Source: Planococcus beigongshangi
GTDB taxonomy: Bacteria; Bacillota; Bacilli; Bacillales_A; Planococcaceae
Direction: 5' to 3'
DNA: 64,000 bases
NCBI RefSeq assembly: GCF_016820495.1
Contig: NZ_JADHDU010000003.1
Span: 434,367-498,366, forward strand
Positions 8,094 to 16,700 of the stretch are shown piece by piece (the first letter of the stretch is position 1; every line of letters starts with the position of its first letter). The position numbers and the translations under genes were made by a program. Under the pieces are notes generated by a model. That model saw only the letters and a program-made list of their open reading frames with translations, did not search any database and was not told the origin of the DNA.

Positions 8094-9350
8094 TCAGCAC
8101 ACCGAATCATTCGACTTCGGCACCGACAGCCCGAACAGCGGACGCAGATACAGCGCGAGGAATGTGCCGGCAAGCGCCAGGATTCCCCAGATGTAGCCGT
8201 GCAGGCTGAATGATGCGATGCCGCCGAAGTACGCGCCGATGTTGCAGCCGAACGCAAGGCGTGCGCCGTAGCCCATCATCAGGCCGCCGATGACGGAAGC
8301 GGCGAAGTTGCCGGCTTTGACTTGCGTGAATTTGAACAGACCGCCGGCAGCGGAAGCGAGAAACGCACCGATGATGACGCCGAGGTTCAAAATGGTTGTG
8401 GAATCAGCAAAGATGGATGCCTCAAGAGCGGCGGCATTGGTGCCTTGCCAATAACCCCAGCTTGCGACGTCGACGCCGAAAGCGCCGGCGATTTTAGAAC
8501 CCCATAATGCGAAAGCGGACGTGATGCCCCATGGCGTGCCGCGTGTCATCAGTGTCAGCGCGTTAAGTACTGCCAGCACGATTGCCGCTGCAAACAGGGG
8601 CCATGAGCCGCGAAGGATCCGTTTCCAGCCTTTTTCAGAAGGGACGGGCGCCATTTTAGGTGCTTTCCTTTTCTTTTCGATGATAATTGTAACCCAGGCG
8701 ATCACAGCAAAAAGCACAATCGATACGAGCCAGGCGCCGCCGTAGCCAAGGCCGGTGGAAGTGGCAAGTGAGAACGGTTCAAAAGCGGGCATTTCATCTG
8801 TCCAGAACGGCAGGTGATAAGCGCCGACCGTCGTACCGATGATGAAGAAAATCAGTGTCACAAACATGACGGAACTTCCGCCGCCGATGGAATAGAGCGT
8901 ACCGGAAGCACAGCCGCCGCCGAGCTGCATGCCGATGCCGAAGATGAAAGCGCCGACGATGAGGCTGACGCCGACCGGTGAAACGTAACCGGCAACAGGG
9001 CCTCCGAAAAAAGTCGAGCCATATGCCAGAATGGGTGCGAATAGCGACACGGCGACAGCGAGCATCAGCATATGTGAACGCATCGCCTGTCCGTTGCCGA
9101 CTGACATCATGCGCCGGAATGCGGAAGTGAAGCCGAACCGGGCATGGAATAACGTGTAGCCGAGCATCAGGCCGATTACGAGCAGCATTGTCTGAGAGAC
9201 GTGCTGGGTTGCCAACAGGTAAACAGCGAGTATAAAGGCAACGATAACTCCGCCCATAATGAGCCCCTTCTGAGGCGGGTTTAAAGCGAGTCCTTTTCTG
9301 ACGACAGGATCCTGTGCTTCGTTGATGGATTGAACGCGAGTGGTGGTCAA
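8094..9350 (-). CDS. YeeE/YedE family (thiosulfate-type) transporter
   Basis: A 418-residue membrane protein with about ten hydrophobic segments and two sulf_transp half-repeats. Each carries the family cysteine motif: GGGCASGT and FGCNIGAY. In TsuA (YeeE) these cysteines guide thiosulfate through the membrane. A charged loop with EKKRKAPK lies mid-protein. The gene is transcribed alone toward the metal ATPase. Being 2.1 kb from the sulfane-sulfur operon, it may supply or recover thiosulfate for it, but it has no CstR operator upstream (none between 9351 and 9510). Confidence 0.87.
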   Translation of the reverse strand: MTTTRVQSINEAQDPVVRKGLALNPPQKGLIMGGVIVAFILAVYLLATQHVSQTMLLVIGLMLGYTLFHARFGFTSAFRRMMSVGNGQAMRSHMLMLAVAVSLFAPILAYGSTFFGGPVAGYVSPVGVSLIVGAFIFGIGMQLGGGCASGTLYSIGGGSSVMFVTLIFFIIGTTVGAYHLPFWTDEMPAFEPFSLATSTGLGYGGAWLVSIVLFAVIAWVTIIIEKKRKAPKMAPVPSEKGWKRILRGSWPLFAAAIVLAVLNALTLMTRGTPWGITSAFALWGSKIAGAFGVDVASWGYWQGTNAAALEASIFADSTTILNLGVIIGAFLASAAGGLFKFTQVKAGNFAASVIGGLMMGYGARLAFGCNIGAYFGGIASFSLHGYIWGILALAGTFLALYLRPLFGLSVPKSNDSVC

Positions 9351-9460
9351 ATCTATATCATCCTTTTCCTATTAATTTAGTCAGGAATATCTAAATATGA
9401 TAATCTCTCTTCTATATGAAGTCAATAAATTCAGCGGATCGCCAACTCTTTGGACGGAAT

Positions 9461-9495
9461 AAAAAAACGGGAAGCTTTGAGGCAACCCGTTTTCT
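9461..9495 (-). terminator. Intrinsic terminator of the patatin gene
   Basis: AAACGGG and CCCGTTT arms around a 14-nt loop, followed by a T-run on the minus strand, just after the stop of the 9514-10380 gene. Confidence 0.75.
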
Positions 9496-9513
9496 CCCTC
9501 TATAAAATTGATA

Positions 9514-10380
9514 TTACACGTTAGTCGCCGGCACCCGCAGCCAGTTCTCCATCGCTTCGAAGGCATGCAGTGCATCAGAATAGCCCTGATGGTAAAATTG
9601 CTCGAGCTTGTCCTGATCCCGCTCGGCATTGCCGACTTTCAAATCTGCAGAAGGCCGGATGACGAAGACTTTTTCTTCCTGCTCGAGCTGTTCGAGTACT
9701 TCAAGCTGATAATTATAGACGAGCCAGTGCATGTCGAGCGCTTGGGTAAGCCCCCTATATTCCTTGTAGAAATAGCGGCTCGTCTTGGAGATACGGGATG
9801 GTTTTTTACGATAGCCCCGTTGTTTCGTCAGCACCACTACCGGCTTCTCCACGCCATCGGCCAGCGCCTTCCTTACTGGAATCGGATCTGCAATGCCGCC
9901 GTCCATCAGCAGGCGCCCCTTATAGGAAACTCCTTTTGACATGAACGGCAGTGAACTCGATGCGCGGACTATTGTCAGAGCATCCTCCGGGTTTTCATTT
10001 TTTTCAAAGTAGACGGACTGTCCCGTAAGGCAATCCGTTGTACCAATAAAGCATTTCTCCGGTGCCGCATGAAACGTCTGGAAATCAAACGGGATGAGCT
10101 GATTTGGAATTTGATCGAATATCAGGTCCATGCCGAACAATTCCCTTTTCTGCATGAGATTGCGGAACGAAATGTAGTCGGGATGCCGGACATAATCGAT
10201 CATGACCGTCTTATTGCGTCCGGGCTGCCGGGATAGATACGAAGCTGCATTGCATGCGCCAGCGGATACACCCACGACATAAGGGAAATAGCGGTCCTTT
10301 TCCATAAAATATTCCAGCACACCCGCGGTATAAACGCCTTTCATGCCACCGCCTTCCAGGATTAAACCACTCTCATCCAT
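9514..10380 (-). CDS. Patatin-like phospholipase
   Basis: A 288-residue patatin-family serine hydrolase. The oxyanion motif GGGMKGVYTAG is at residues 10-20, the nucleophile elbow GVSAGA near residue 40, and the catalytic Asp in DGGIADPIPV near 160. Patatins hydrolyse acyl esters of lipids with a Ser-Asp dyad. No signal peptide, so likely cytosolic. It resembles the YjjU/RssA-like bacterial patatins. ATG preceded by GGAGGGAC. Its lipid substrate is unknown. Confidence 0.88.
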   Translation of the reverse strand: MDESGLILEGGGMKGVYTAGVLEYFMEKDRYFPYVVGVSAGACNAASYLSRQPGRNKTVMIDYVRHPDYISFRNLMQKRELFGMDLIFDQIPNQLIPFDFQTFHAAPEKCFIGTTDCLTGQSVYFEKNENPEDALTIVRASSSLPFMSKGVSYKGRLLMDGGIADPIPVRKALADGVEKPVVVLTKQRGYRKKPSRISKTSRYFYKEYRGLTQALDMHWLVYNYQLEVLEQLEQEEKVFVIRPSADLKVGNAERDQDKLEQFYHQGYSDALHAFEAMENWLRVPATNV

Positions 10381-10522
10381 AGCCGTCCCTCCGCTTCCTT
10401 ATAAACTGATTATTCTGTTTATTTTATCATACTATGGCCATCAAGTATTCGGTGAGCTATATATAAGAGGATTGGATGGTACACTTTAACTATCAAAATT
10501 GGAGAAAAAGGAGTGTCGGTAT

Positions 10523-10942
10523 ATGTACAGCAAAATTTTACTGGCGGTGGACGGATCGGATCATTCTCTCCGCTCGGCAAAAGAAGCAATTACGATTGCG
10601 GGGGCGAATCCCGAATCACAGATTACGGTCGTCTATGTGGCGGACCACGATAACGCGAAAAACGATGTGCTGCACAGCGGCAGTCCTGTAGAACTGGATC
10701 TGCAGCGCCGCAAAAAGCTGAAGCCGGTGGAAGAGGCGATTGCTGCGGAGAATATCAGCTGCCGCGTCGAAATCCTTCACGGCATTCCAGGGCCGGCAAT
10801 TGTGGAATATGCCAATCAGGAAGGGTTCGACATCCTCGTCATCGGCAGCCGCGGTTTGAACTCGCTGCAGGAAATGGTGCTCGGCAGTGTCAGCCATAAA
10901 GTGGTCAAGCGTGCCAATTGCCCGGTGCTGATCGTGAAATAA
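10523..10942 (+). CDS. Universal stress protein (UspA family)
   Basis: A 139-residue single UspA domain. ATG 10523 is preferred over an in-frame TTG at 10499 because AAGGAG lies 10 bp upstream and MYSKILLAVDGSDHS is the usual N-terminus. The ATP-binding loop GSRGLNSLQEMVLGSVS fits G-x2-G-x9-G-S/T, so this is a nucleotide-binding Usp. Usp proteins are induced by starvation and stress and act in the cytosol. It is a single gene followed by the 10969-11062 array. Confidence 0.9.
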   Translation: MYSKILLAVDGSDHSLRSAKEAITIAGANPESQITVVYVADHDNAKNDVLHSGSPVELDLQRRKKLKPVEEAIAAENISCRVEILHGIPGPAIVEYANQEGFDILVIGSRGLNSLQEMVLGSVSHKVVKRANCPVLIVK

Positions 10943-10968
10943 TAGCGCTCTTTTATTGGAAATCGATT

Positions 10969-11062
10969 CCGGACAGTATTTTCGATATCCGGATAGTATT
11001 CGGGCGATTCCGGATAGTATTTTTAAAACCCGGATAGTATTTGAGCATTTCCGGATAGTAAA
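10969..11062. repeat. Short tandem array A (CCGGATAGTATT core, 20-21 bp period)
   Basis: Five copies of a 12-bp core start at 10969, 10989, 11010, 11030 and 11051. The first has CCGGACAGTATT, the next three are identical CCGGATAGTATT, and the last ends in AAA. The 8-9 bp between cores differ each time. The 20-21 bp period equals two DNA turns, so all cores face the same side of the helix. The array lies 3' of the minus-strand recombinase gene and 3' of usp. Confidence 0.85.
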
Positions 11063-11116
11063 TCCTTTATTTGGAAATTTTTCGCCGCATCTTTGACGGA
11101 AAGCCGATTACAGACA

Positions 11117-11143
11117 AAGAAAATCCCTGCAGATGCAGGGATT
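11117..11143 (-). terminator. Intrinsic terminator of the recombinase-like gene
   Basis: AATCCCTGC-AGAT-GCAGGGATT is a perfect hairpin; on the minus strand it is followed by TTTCTTTG. Confidence 0.65.
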
Positions 11144-11165
11144 CTCCATTGTACGGGCCTGAATT

Positions 11166-11708
11166 TCAGTTTTCCAGATAACGATACAGCGTTGATTTGC
11201 TGATGCCGGTCTGTTCTTTGATCTCAGCCAGGTTATACTGTTTACTTCTGTACATGGCAATCGCCTTTTTCACATTGGCGTCCGGCTTTCGCGGACGTCC
11301 CGCATGCATGCCTTTTTCCTTGGCTTCCAATAGGCCTGCTTTCGTTTTGGCGCTGATGGCGTCGCTTTGGAACTCGGCGAGGCATTGGACAATTTTCTGG
11401 AACGAAAACGTCCGGTCCGGGGCGGTATCGATTTTCTCGCTGACGGCATAAAACGTTGCGCCTCTTTGCTCGAACCCTTCCAGCAGCTCGACCAGATGGC
11501 GCGTCGAATCAGCCAGCGCATGCAAATTGCGCACAATGACGCGGTCTCCTGTTTCCAGCCGCGAAAGCATCCGTTCCAGTTCATCCCGCTTTTTAGGGTC
11601 GGCATGGCTTTCGGCAAAAATTTCTTTGCACCCCTGTTCTGTCAGGAGTGTTTTTTGTTGTTCACAGGTCAAATCCCCGTCGATGGGTCTCGCATAGCCA
11701 ATAAGCAC
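11166..11708 (-). CDS. Serine-recombinase-like DNA-binding protein with dead active site
   Basis: About 180 residues (GTG 11708, with AGGGAG 8 bp upstream; an ATG at 11729 is an alternative). The fold is a resolvase/invertase N-terminal domain plus a C-terminal helix-turn-helix (AEIKEQTGISKSTLYRYLEN). The catalytic motif YARVST reads YARPID, so the nucleophilic serine is absent. The LDRLGRS motif reads LHALADS, losing both active-site arginines. Recombination activity is therefore very unlikely, while dimerisation and DNA binding may remain. It could be a repurposed regulator. Its 3' neighbour is array A. Confidence 0.8.
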   Translation of the reverse strand: MLIGYARPIDGDLTCEQQKTLLTEQGCKEIFAESHADPKKRDELERMLSRLETGDRVIVRNLHALADSTRHLVELLEGFEQRGATFYAVSEKIDTAPDRTFSFQKIVQCLAEFQSDAISAKTKAGLLEAKEKGMHAGRPRKPDANVKKAIAMYRSKQYNLAEIKEQTGISKSTLYRYLEN

Positions 11709-11850
11709 GTTTAAAACTCCCTGTCTCATCTATTGCATCCATTGTATCATAAATTATTTGAATAAAAGGACCAAAAAGGTTCCATTTCAGGATTTCAGGT
11801 GATACACTGATTTCATTGTGAAAATTGGACAACAAGAGGAGTAAGTTATT

Positions 11851-13311
11851 GTGGGAACAACATTAAAACAACAATGGTTCGGAAATATACGCGGCGATAT
11901 CCTTTCGGGAATCGTGGTGGCACTTGCATTGATTCCGGAGGCCATCGCCTTTTCAATCATAGCGGGCGTCGATCCCATGGTCGGCCTGTATGCATCATTC
12001 AGTATTGCCGTCATCATCGCATTTGTCGGCGGACGGCCGGGGATGATTTCGGCAGCGACGGGTGCGATGGCGCTGTTGATGGTGCCGCTTGTCCGCGACC
12101 ACGGTCTGGAATATCTGCTGGCGGCGACCATTTTAACGGGGGTCATCCAAATCCTGTTCGGTGTCTTTAAAGTCGCACGGGTCATGAAATTCATCCCGCG
12201 CGCCGTCATGATCGGCTTCGTCAATGCGTTGGCCATCCTGATTTTCATGGCGCAAGTGCCGCATTTGATCGGTGTCGGCACGATTACGTATGTATTCGTA
12301 GCAGTAACGCTGGCTATCGTCTATATCGTGCCAAGATTTTTCAAGGCGATTCCGGCGCCGCTGATTGCATTGGTGCTGCTGACGGCGATTGCTGTCTATT
12401 CCGGATTCGACATGCGGACGGTTGGCGATCTCGGAACCATCAGCCAGACATTGCCTGCGTTCCTGTTGCCGGATGTGCCGTTCAATCTGGAAACGCTGAT
12501 GATCATCCTGCCGTTTTCATTTGCCCTGTCGATTGTCGGCCTGCTTGAGACTTTATTGACGGCCAATATCGTCGATGACATGACAGACACGGAAAGCGAT
12601 AAAAATAAAGAAGCGCGCGGCCAGGGCATCGCCAATTTCGTCACTGGATTCTTCGGCGGGATGGCTGGTTGTGCCATGATCGGACAATCGGTCATCAACG
12701 TGAAGTCTGGGGGGAGAGGGCGGTTATCCGCTTTTGTCGCCGGTGCTTTCCTGATGTTCCTGATTATTGTGCTCGGCAATGTCGTGGTGCAGATTCCGAT
12801 GCCGGTGCTGGTCGGCATCATGATCATGGTCTGTATCGGGACGTTCGACTGGAAATCGTTCAGTTATATGAAGAATGCGCCAAAAGGAGACGCCATCGTC
12901 ATGCTGGCGACAGTCGTGATTGTCGTTTATACGCATGATTTGTCTAAAGGTGTCCTTGCGGGCGTTCTCTTGAGTGCCATTTTCTTCGTTGCCAAGATTT
13001 CGAAGATCAAAGTGGAAAAGCGTTTGCTGGATGCGACGCATTATCGAGTCGAAGGCCAATTGTTCTTCGCATCGGTTGAAGATTTTCTGGAGAAATTCGA
13101 TTATGATATTGAAAATGAAAAAGTGGTCATCGATTTCACCGATGCCCACATCTGGGATGATTCGGGGGTCGGTGCTGTCGACCGCGTCGTCTTGAAATTC
13201 CGGGAAAGCGGCAACGATGTCGACATTATCGGTCTTGATGCAGGCAGCCGGAAGCTGATCGAGGGGCTGGCCGTTTATCGGCGGGACGAGGGGAAATTGC
13301 CGGTGCAGTGA
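11851..13311 (+). CDS. SulP family anion transporter with STAS domain
   Basis: A 486-residue SulP (SLC26-like) transporter. The N-terminal 380 residues hold the membrane domain with about 12-14 segments; residues 395-480 form a cytosolic STAS domain with the [14 protein letters not shown] motif. GTG 11851 is preceded by GAGGAG. Family members move sulfate, bicarbonate or other anions. The sulfur context nearby makes sulfate possible, but bicarbonate is equally plausible from sequence alone. A monocistronic unit with its own terminator. Confidence 0.87.
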   Translation: MGTTLKQQWFGNIRGDILSGIVVALALIPEAIAFSIIAGVDPMVGLYASFSIAVIIAFVGGRPGMISAATGAMALLMVPLVRDHGLEYLLAATILTGVIQILFGVFKVARVMKFIPRAVMIGFVNALAILIFMAQVPHLIGVGTITYVFVAVTLAIVYIVPRFFKAIPAPLIALVLLTAIAVYSGFDMRTVGDLGTISQTLPAFLLPDVPFNLETLMIILPFSFALSIVGLLETLLTANIVDDMTDTESDKNKEARGQGIANFVTGFFGGMAGCAMIGQSVINVKSGGRGRLSAFVAGAFLMFLIIVLGNVVVQIPMPVLVGIMIMVCIGTFDWKSFSYMKNAPKGDAIVMLATVVIVVYTHDLSKGVLAGVLLSAIFFVAKISKIKVEKRLLDATHYRVEGQLFFASVEDFLEKFDYDIENEKVVIDFTDAHIWDDSGVGAVDRVVLKFRESGNDVDIIGLDAGSRKLIEGLAVYRRDEGKLPVQ

Positions 13312-13339
13312 GTCGGTTGAGAAATTTTAAATAATGCGG

Positions 13340-13374
13340 ACAGCCTTTCTAATAGAAGAAAGGCTGTTTTTTTA
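13340..13374 (+). terminator. Intrinsic terminator of the SulP gene
   Basis: ACAGCCTTTCT and AGAAAGGCTGT arms followed by seven T. Confidence 0.85.
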
Positions 13375-13520
13375 TGGTCAAAATGAGCAAAACGTAAGAT
13401 AGAACCTACGCCACTAAAACCTCTCCTCTGAATTTATTTTTAAAAATGTGATCTAATCGGATCCTTCCTGCGTTATCCAGTCAGAACAATAAAAAATACC
13501 CCACGAAAAAGGAGAGGTTC

Positions 13521-14891
13521 ATGATGAAAATGAACAAACTATTAGTGGCACTTCCATTAACGCTTGCAATGCTCGTACCGACGGCGGCGCTTGCCGACAG
13601 TCACGGAGGACATTCAGGTAACTCGCATGAATCGGTTCAGACAGCAGAAATAGCGACGGATACAGCAGCGGCAGAGCTCCGCATCTTGCTGGATACGATT
13701 TTGACGGAACATGCTTTCCTGGCAGTTGAAGCGATGAGAAAAGGAGCGGATGGTGCAGCTGATTTCGATCAAGCATCTGCGGCACTTCTTGCAAACTCGG
13801 ACGATCTGGCAGCGGCAGTTTCTTCGGTCTACGGTGAAGAAGGCGGCGCGGCATTTCAGGAAATCTGGAATTCACATATCGGTTATTTCGTCGATTATGT
13901 AGTCGCGACAGGTGAAGGTGACCAGGCAGCGAAAGACGCAGCATTGACAGCACTGGAAGAATACAAAGCGGAACAATCAGCTTTCTTTGATTCGGCAACG
14001 GAAGGACGTTTGCCTGCAGCAGCTGTCCAAGAAGGGCTGGACATGCATGTTGATCAGCTGGTCCAGTCATTTGACGCCTATGTTGAAGGGGATTTCGAAA
14101 CCTCTTATGCACTTGAACGCGAATCAATTCATCATATGAGTATGTTTGCGGAAACTTTATCGATTGCGATTGCTGATCAATTCCCTGACGTAGTTGAAGG
14201 AACGAACCCTGATACTCCAGCCATCGATTTGCGTGCACAGCTGAATTATACATTCACTGAACATGCAGGGCTTGCAGTAATGGCGATGCAGGACGGCGCT
14301 GACGGAGCGGAGAGCTTTGATCAGGCGGCTGGCGCATTGATGGCGAATGCTGATGATCTTTCTGCAGCAGTGGCATCTGTCTACGGTGAAGAAGCGGGTG
14401 CACAATTCGCTGAAATCTGGGGTTCGCATATCGGCTACTTTGTTGATTATGTGAAAGCGACTGGAGCGGAAGACATGGAAGCGCAAGAACAGGCTAAAGT
14501 GAATCTGGATGCGTATATTGCTGAACAGGCGGCATTCCTGGATGCAGCCACAGAAGGACGCGTTCCGGCTGATGCGCTGGAAGAAGGATTATCGGCCCAC
14601 GTCAGCCAATTGCTGGCATCATTCGATTCTTATGTTGCGGGTGATTACGACGCAGCCTACAAATCGATGCGTGAAGCTTACATGCATATGACTATGCCGT
14701 CAGCCGGTCTGGCAGCAGCCATCACAGACCAGTTCCCTGAACAATTCGGCGGCGCTGAAATGCCGGATAAAATGCCTGCCACAGGACTTGGCGGAGCACA
14801 ATCCGGAACCCTTCCGTACTTGTGGATTTTCGCCGGCCTGATGCTTGCGGCAGTGACTTCGACGCTGGCGTTCAGAGCACGTAAACAATAA
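13521..14891 (+). CDS. Secreted two-repeat helical protein with LPxTG-like C-terminus, unknown function
   Basis: A 456-residue protein. Residues 1-26 form a signal peptide ending in ALAD. Two tandem copies of about 180 residues follow (roughly 48-225 and 235-410), each with TEHA, ALxANxDDL, SVYGEE, SHIGYFVDYV and EGL-x3-HV blocks and conserved His, Asp and Glu. The pattern suggests a four-helix-type bundle that could bind metal or heme, but I do not recognise the family. The end has MPATG, a hydrophobic segment and RARKQ, resembling a sortase or membrane anchor. A His/Gly-rich stretch follows the signal peptide. Strong AAGGAGAGG site. It stands alone with its own terminator. Confidence 0.75.
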   Translation: MMKMNKLLVALPLTLAMLVPTAALADSHGGHSGNSHESVQTAEIATDTAAAELRILLDTILTEHAFLAVEAMRKGADGAADFDQASAALLANSDDLAAAVSSVYGEEGGAAFQEIWNSHIGYFVDYVVATGEGDQAAKDAALTALEEYKAEQSAFFDSATEGRLPAAAVQEGLDMHVDQLVQSFDAYVEGDFETSYALERESIHHMSMFAETLSIAIADQFPDVVEGTNPDTPAIDLRAQLNYTFTEHAGLAVMAMQDGADGAESFDQAAGALMANADDLSAAVASVYGEEAGAQFAEIWGSHIGYFVDYVKATGAEDMEAQEQAKVNLDAYIAEQAAFLDAATEGRVPADALEEGLSAHVSQLLASFDSYVAGDYDAAYKSMREAYMHMTMPSAGLAAAITDQFPEQFGGAEMPDKMPATGLGGAQSGTLPYLWIFAGLMLAAVTSTLAFRARKQ

Positions 14892-14906
14892 GTGGGAAAT
14901 TAATGC

Positions 14907-14933
14907 ACCGGCCAGTAAATGGCCGGTTTTTTT
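14907..14933 (+). terminator. Intrinsic terminator of the two-repeat protein gene
   Basis: ACCGGCCA and TGGCCGGT arms with a 5-nt loop followed by seven T. Confidence 0.85.
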
Positions 14934-15030
14934 AATGCAGAAATCGATCGAGGAATAATAAAGGAAACATCTCCCTTCTATTGACAAATAATTTTATTTT
15001 CTAAATAATGGAAACAAGGGAGATGACAAG

Positions 15031-15084
15031 ATGAAGAGAGAAAACAACCAGGCAATTACGTCTAATACGAGTGGCAACCGATGA
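15031..15084 (+). CDS. Possible 17-residue leader peptide upstream of the Yip1 gene
   Basis: ATG 15031 is preceded by AAGGGAG and encodes a hydrophilic 17-residue peptide whose TGA overlaps the ATG of the next gene as ATGA. The next gene lacks a good ribosome binding site of its own, so translation of this short frame may feed ribosomes into it. The peptide itself shows no known motif. It could also be chance. Confidence 0.4.
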   Translation: MKRENNQAITSNTSGNR

Positions 15085-15713
15085 ATTACTCTAAAGAGTC
15101 AAGGAGTGAAAGACTGAACCCGTTCTTCTCTATCTGGACCAAACCGCGGCAGACTTTGCGGCAGGTCATTGATGAAAATAACTCGAAATTTATTTTTCTG
15201 CTGCTGTTGCTGGCGGGATATTCGGCTGTACTGGTTAGTGTAATTGACACGAATTCAAACGAAACTTTAGGTGTATGGTCCATTGTAATAGGCGGATTGA
15301 TCGCGGGCCCGCTCATTGCACTGTTCGGGAATCTATTGGGAGCTGGCTTATCGGTATGGATCGGCAGGATCTTTAAAGGGACCTCCACTTTTGAAGAAAT
15401 GTTCCGGGCATTGCTTGCCGGACAGATTCCTCAGATCTGGATGATTCCAGTTCTGCTGCTGTGGATTTTCCTATCGCCATCGAGTTATTTTACAGTATCA
15501 ATAGATGAATACAGTGGCGGCGATCTGGTATTGAATCTTATCCTATCCTCAATTTTATCTGTGGTATCCGTCTGGACATTTGTGGTGCAGAGTAAAGCGA
15601 TCGGCGAAGCGCATGGGTTTTCTGCCTGGAAAGGCGCTGCCGTCATTTTCATTCCGCTGGTGATTATAGCCATTATCGGGCTGCTGTTCATTATTTCTGC
15701 GGTCTTTTCATAA
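15081..15713 (+). CDS. Yip1-family membrane protein
   Basis: A 210-residue protein with a hydrophilic N-terminus starting in NPFFSIWTKPRQTLRQVID, the signature opening of bacterial Yip1-domain proteins, and about five membrane segments from residue 37 on. The cellular role of bacterial Yip1 proteins is not established. The start overlaps the stop of a 17-codon frame (ATGA). A terminator follows the gene. Confidence 0.75.
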   Translation: MNYSKESRSERLNPFFSIWTKPRQTLRQVIDENNSKFIFLLLLLAGYSAVLVSVIDTNSNETLGVWSIVIGGLIAGPLIALFGNLLGAGLSVWIGRIFKGTSTFEEMFRALLAGQIPQIWMIPVLLLWIFLSPSSYFTVSIDEYSGGDLVLNLILSSILSVVSVWTFVVQSKAIGEAHGFSAWKGAAVIFIPLVIIAIIGLLFIISAVFS

Positions 15714-15721
15714 GTTCCTAT

Positions 15722-15761
15722 GAGCCTTTTTCCGGAAATACGGAAAGAGGCTTTGTTTTTT
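15722..15761 (+). terminator. Intrinsic terminator of the Yip1 gene
   Basis: GAGCCTTTTTCCG pairs with CGGAAAGAGGCTT and is followed by a T-run. Confidence 0.75.
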
Positions 15762-15788
15762 CTTATAACATCTCTCCTGACTGATAAA

Positions 15789-15818
15789 TTGTAGATTTGT
15801 TATACAAAAAATATACAA
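15789..15818 (+). promoter_or_regulatory. Operator-like TTGTAGA-N5-TATACAA plus second TATACAA
   Basis: TTGTAGA (15789-15795) and TATACAA (15801-15807) form arms with the same 7-5-7 geometry as the site in front of the B12-binding MerR gene (39891-39909). A second TATACAA (15812-15818) lies 11 bp on. Spacing of 11 bp between direct repeats is the known layout of CarH operators. Confidence 0.5.
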
Positions 15819-15837
15819 TTTGGTAAGATAGAGACAT

Positions 15838-15857
15838 TAAGGGAATACTAGGAATTT
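15838..15857 (+). promoter_or_regulatory. Element shared by the two rsbQ-like promoters (copy 1)
   Basis: The stretch around GGGAATACTAGGAATT is nearly the same as GGGAATACTTAGGAATT at 22641-22657 in front of the other rsbQ-like gene. It may be a promoter -10 region or an operator; no clear -35 was found. Confidence 0.4.
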
Positions 15858-15886
15858 ATTGACAGAAAAGGCACAGGTGATTTGGA

Positions 15887-16696
15887 ATGACAAATATCAT
15901 TAAACGGAACAATGTGAAGAAAACAGGAAGCGGGAAAGAGACAATCATTTTCGGACACGGCTTCGGCTGTGATCAATTGGTATGGAAAGAAGTGATTGAA
16001 GCCTTCACCAAGGATTACCAGGTGGTGACGTTCGACTATGTCGGTTGTGGCCAGAGTGATAAGAGCGCTTACTCGCTGGAACGTTATGGCACGCTTCACG
16101 GCTATAAGCAGGATCTTCTCGAGGTTTGCGAAGCACTGGAAGAAGAAAGTTTCCTTTATGTCGGTCATTCTGTGAGCAGCATGATTGGAATGCTTGCTTC
16201 AAACGAGCGTCCGGATCTGTTCAAAAAAATGGTCATGATCGGGCCGTCTCCGCATTATTTGAATGAGCCTGATGGTTATCAGGGCGGTTTCGAACGCTCA
16301 GATATCAATGAGCTGCTCGATATGATGGAAGTGAATTATAAAGAGTGGGCAAAATACCTGGCACCGGTTGTCATGAGCAACGAAGACCGTCCTGAACTGG
16401 CAGCAAACTTTGAGAAGCTGCTTTGTTCGAATGACCCTAAAATTGCACGTCAGTTCGCCGAAGTGACATTCATGTCCGATGTGCGCGCAGACCTGGAAAA
16501 AGTTACGGTTCCAACTTTGATCATGCTGACACAGGATGATGCGATTGCACCGATGGAAATCGGACGCTATGTCCATACGCAGATTCCAGGCAGCCGGCTC
16601 GCAGTGATGGAAGCATTGGGGCACAATCCGCATATCAGCGATGCAGCGGAAACGGCGGCTGTCATCAAAGACTATTTGTCCGGTCAGGGGGAGTAG
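15887..16696 (+). CDS. RsbQ-like alpha/beta hydrolase (copy 1)
   Basis: A 269-residue alpha/beta hydrolase of the RsbQ family. The catalytic triad is Ser95 in GHSVSSM, Asp in TQDDAIAP and His in GHNPH. The oxyanion loop GHGFGCDQ is present. In B. subtilis RsbQ makes or processes a small molecule sensed by the PAS domain of the phosphatase RsbP, activating sigma-B on energy stress. Here the stop is 4 bp before a PAS-GGDEF gene, which occupies the place of rsbP. The protein keeps the whole RsbQ fold, so it is probably active. A second copy lies at 22735. Confidence 0.88.
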   Translation: MTNIIKRNNVKKTGSGKETIIFGHGFGCDQLVWKEVIEAFTKDYQVVTFDYVGCGQSDKSAYSLERYGTLHGYKQDLLEVCEALEEESFLYVGHSVSSMIGMLASNERPDLFKKMVMIGPSPHYLNEPDGYQGGFERSDINELLDMMEVNYKEWAKYLAPVVMSNEDRPELAANFEKLLCSNDPKIARQFAEVTFMSDVRADLEKVTVPTLIMLTQDDAIAPMEIGRYVHTQIPGSRLAVMEALGHNPHISDAAETAAVIKDYLSGQGE

Positions 16697-16700
16697 GTTT

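Noticed and set aside
8322-8745. Open frames opposite the YeeE/YedE gene
   Set aside because: They are antisense shadows of a well-supported gene with clear cysteine motifs.
10969-11062. Possible CRISPR array
   Set aside because: Cores are 12 bp and spacers 8-9 bp, far below CRISPR sizes, and no cas gene lies in the window. The same applies to the arrays at 35528 and 52057.
11166-11729. Active resolvase of a transposon or prophage
   Set aside because: Active-site Ser and Arg residues are absent, and no transposase, phage gene or terminal repeats surround it.
15841-15846. Classical sigma-B promoter for rsbQ1
   Set aside because: GGGAAT fits a -10, but no GTTTAA-like -35 lies 12-15 bp upstream; kept only as a shared element.
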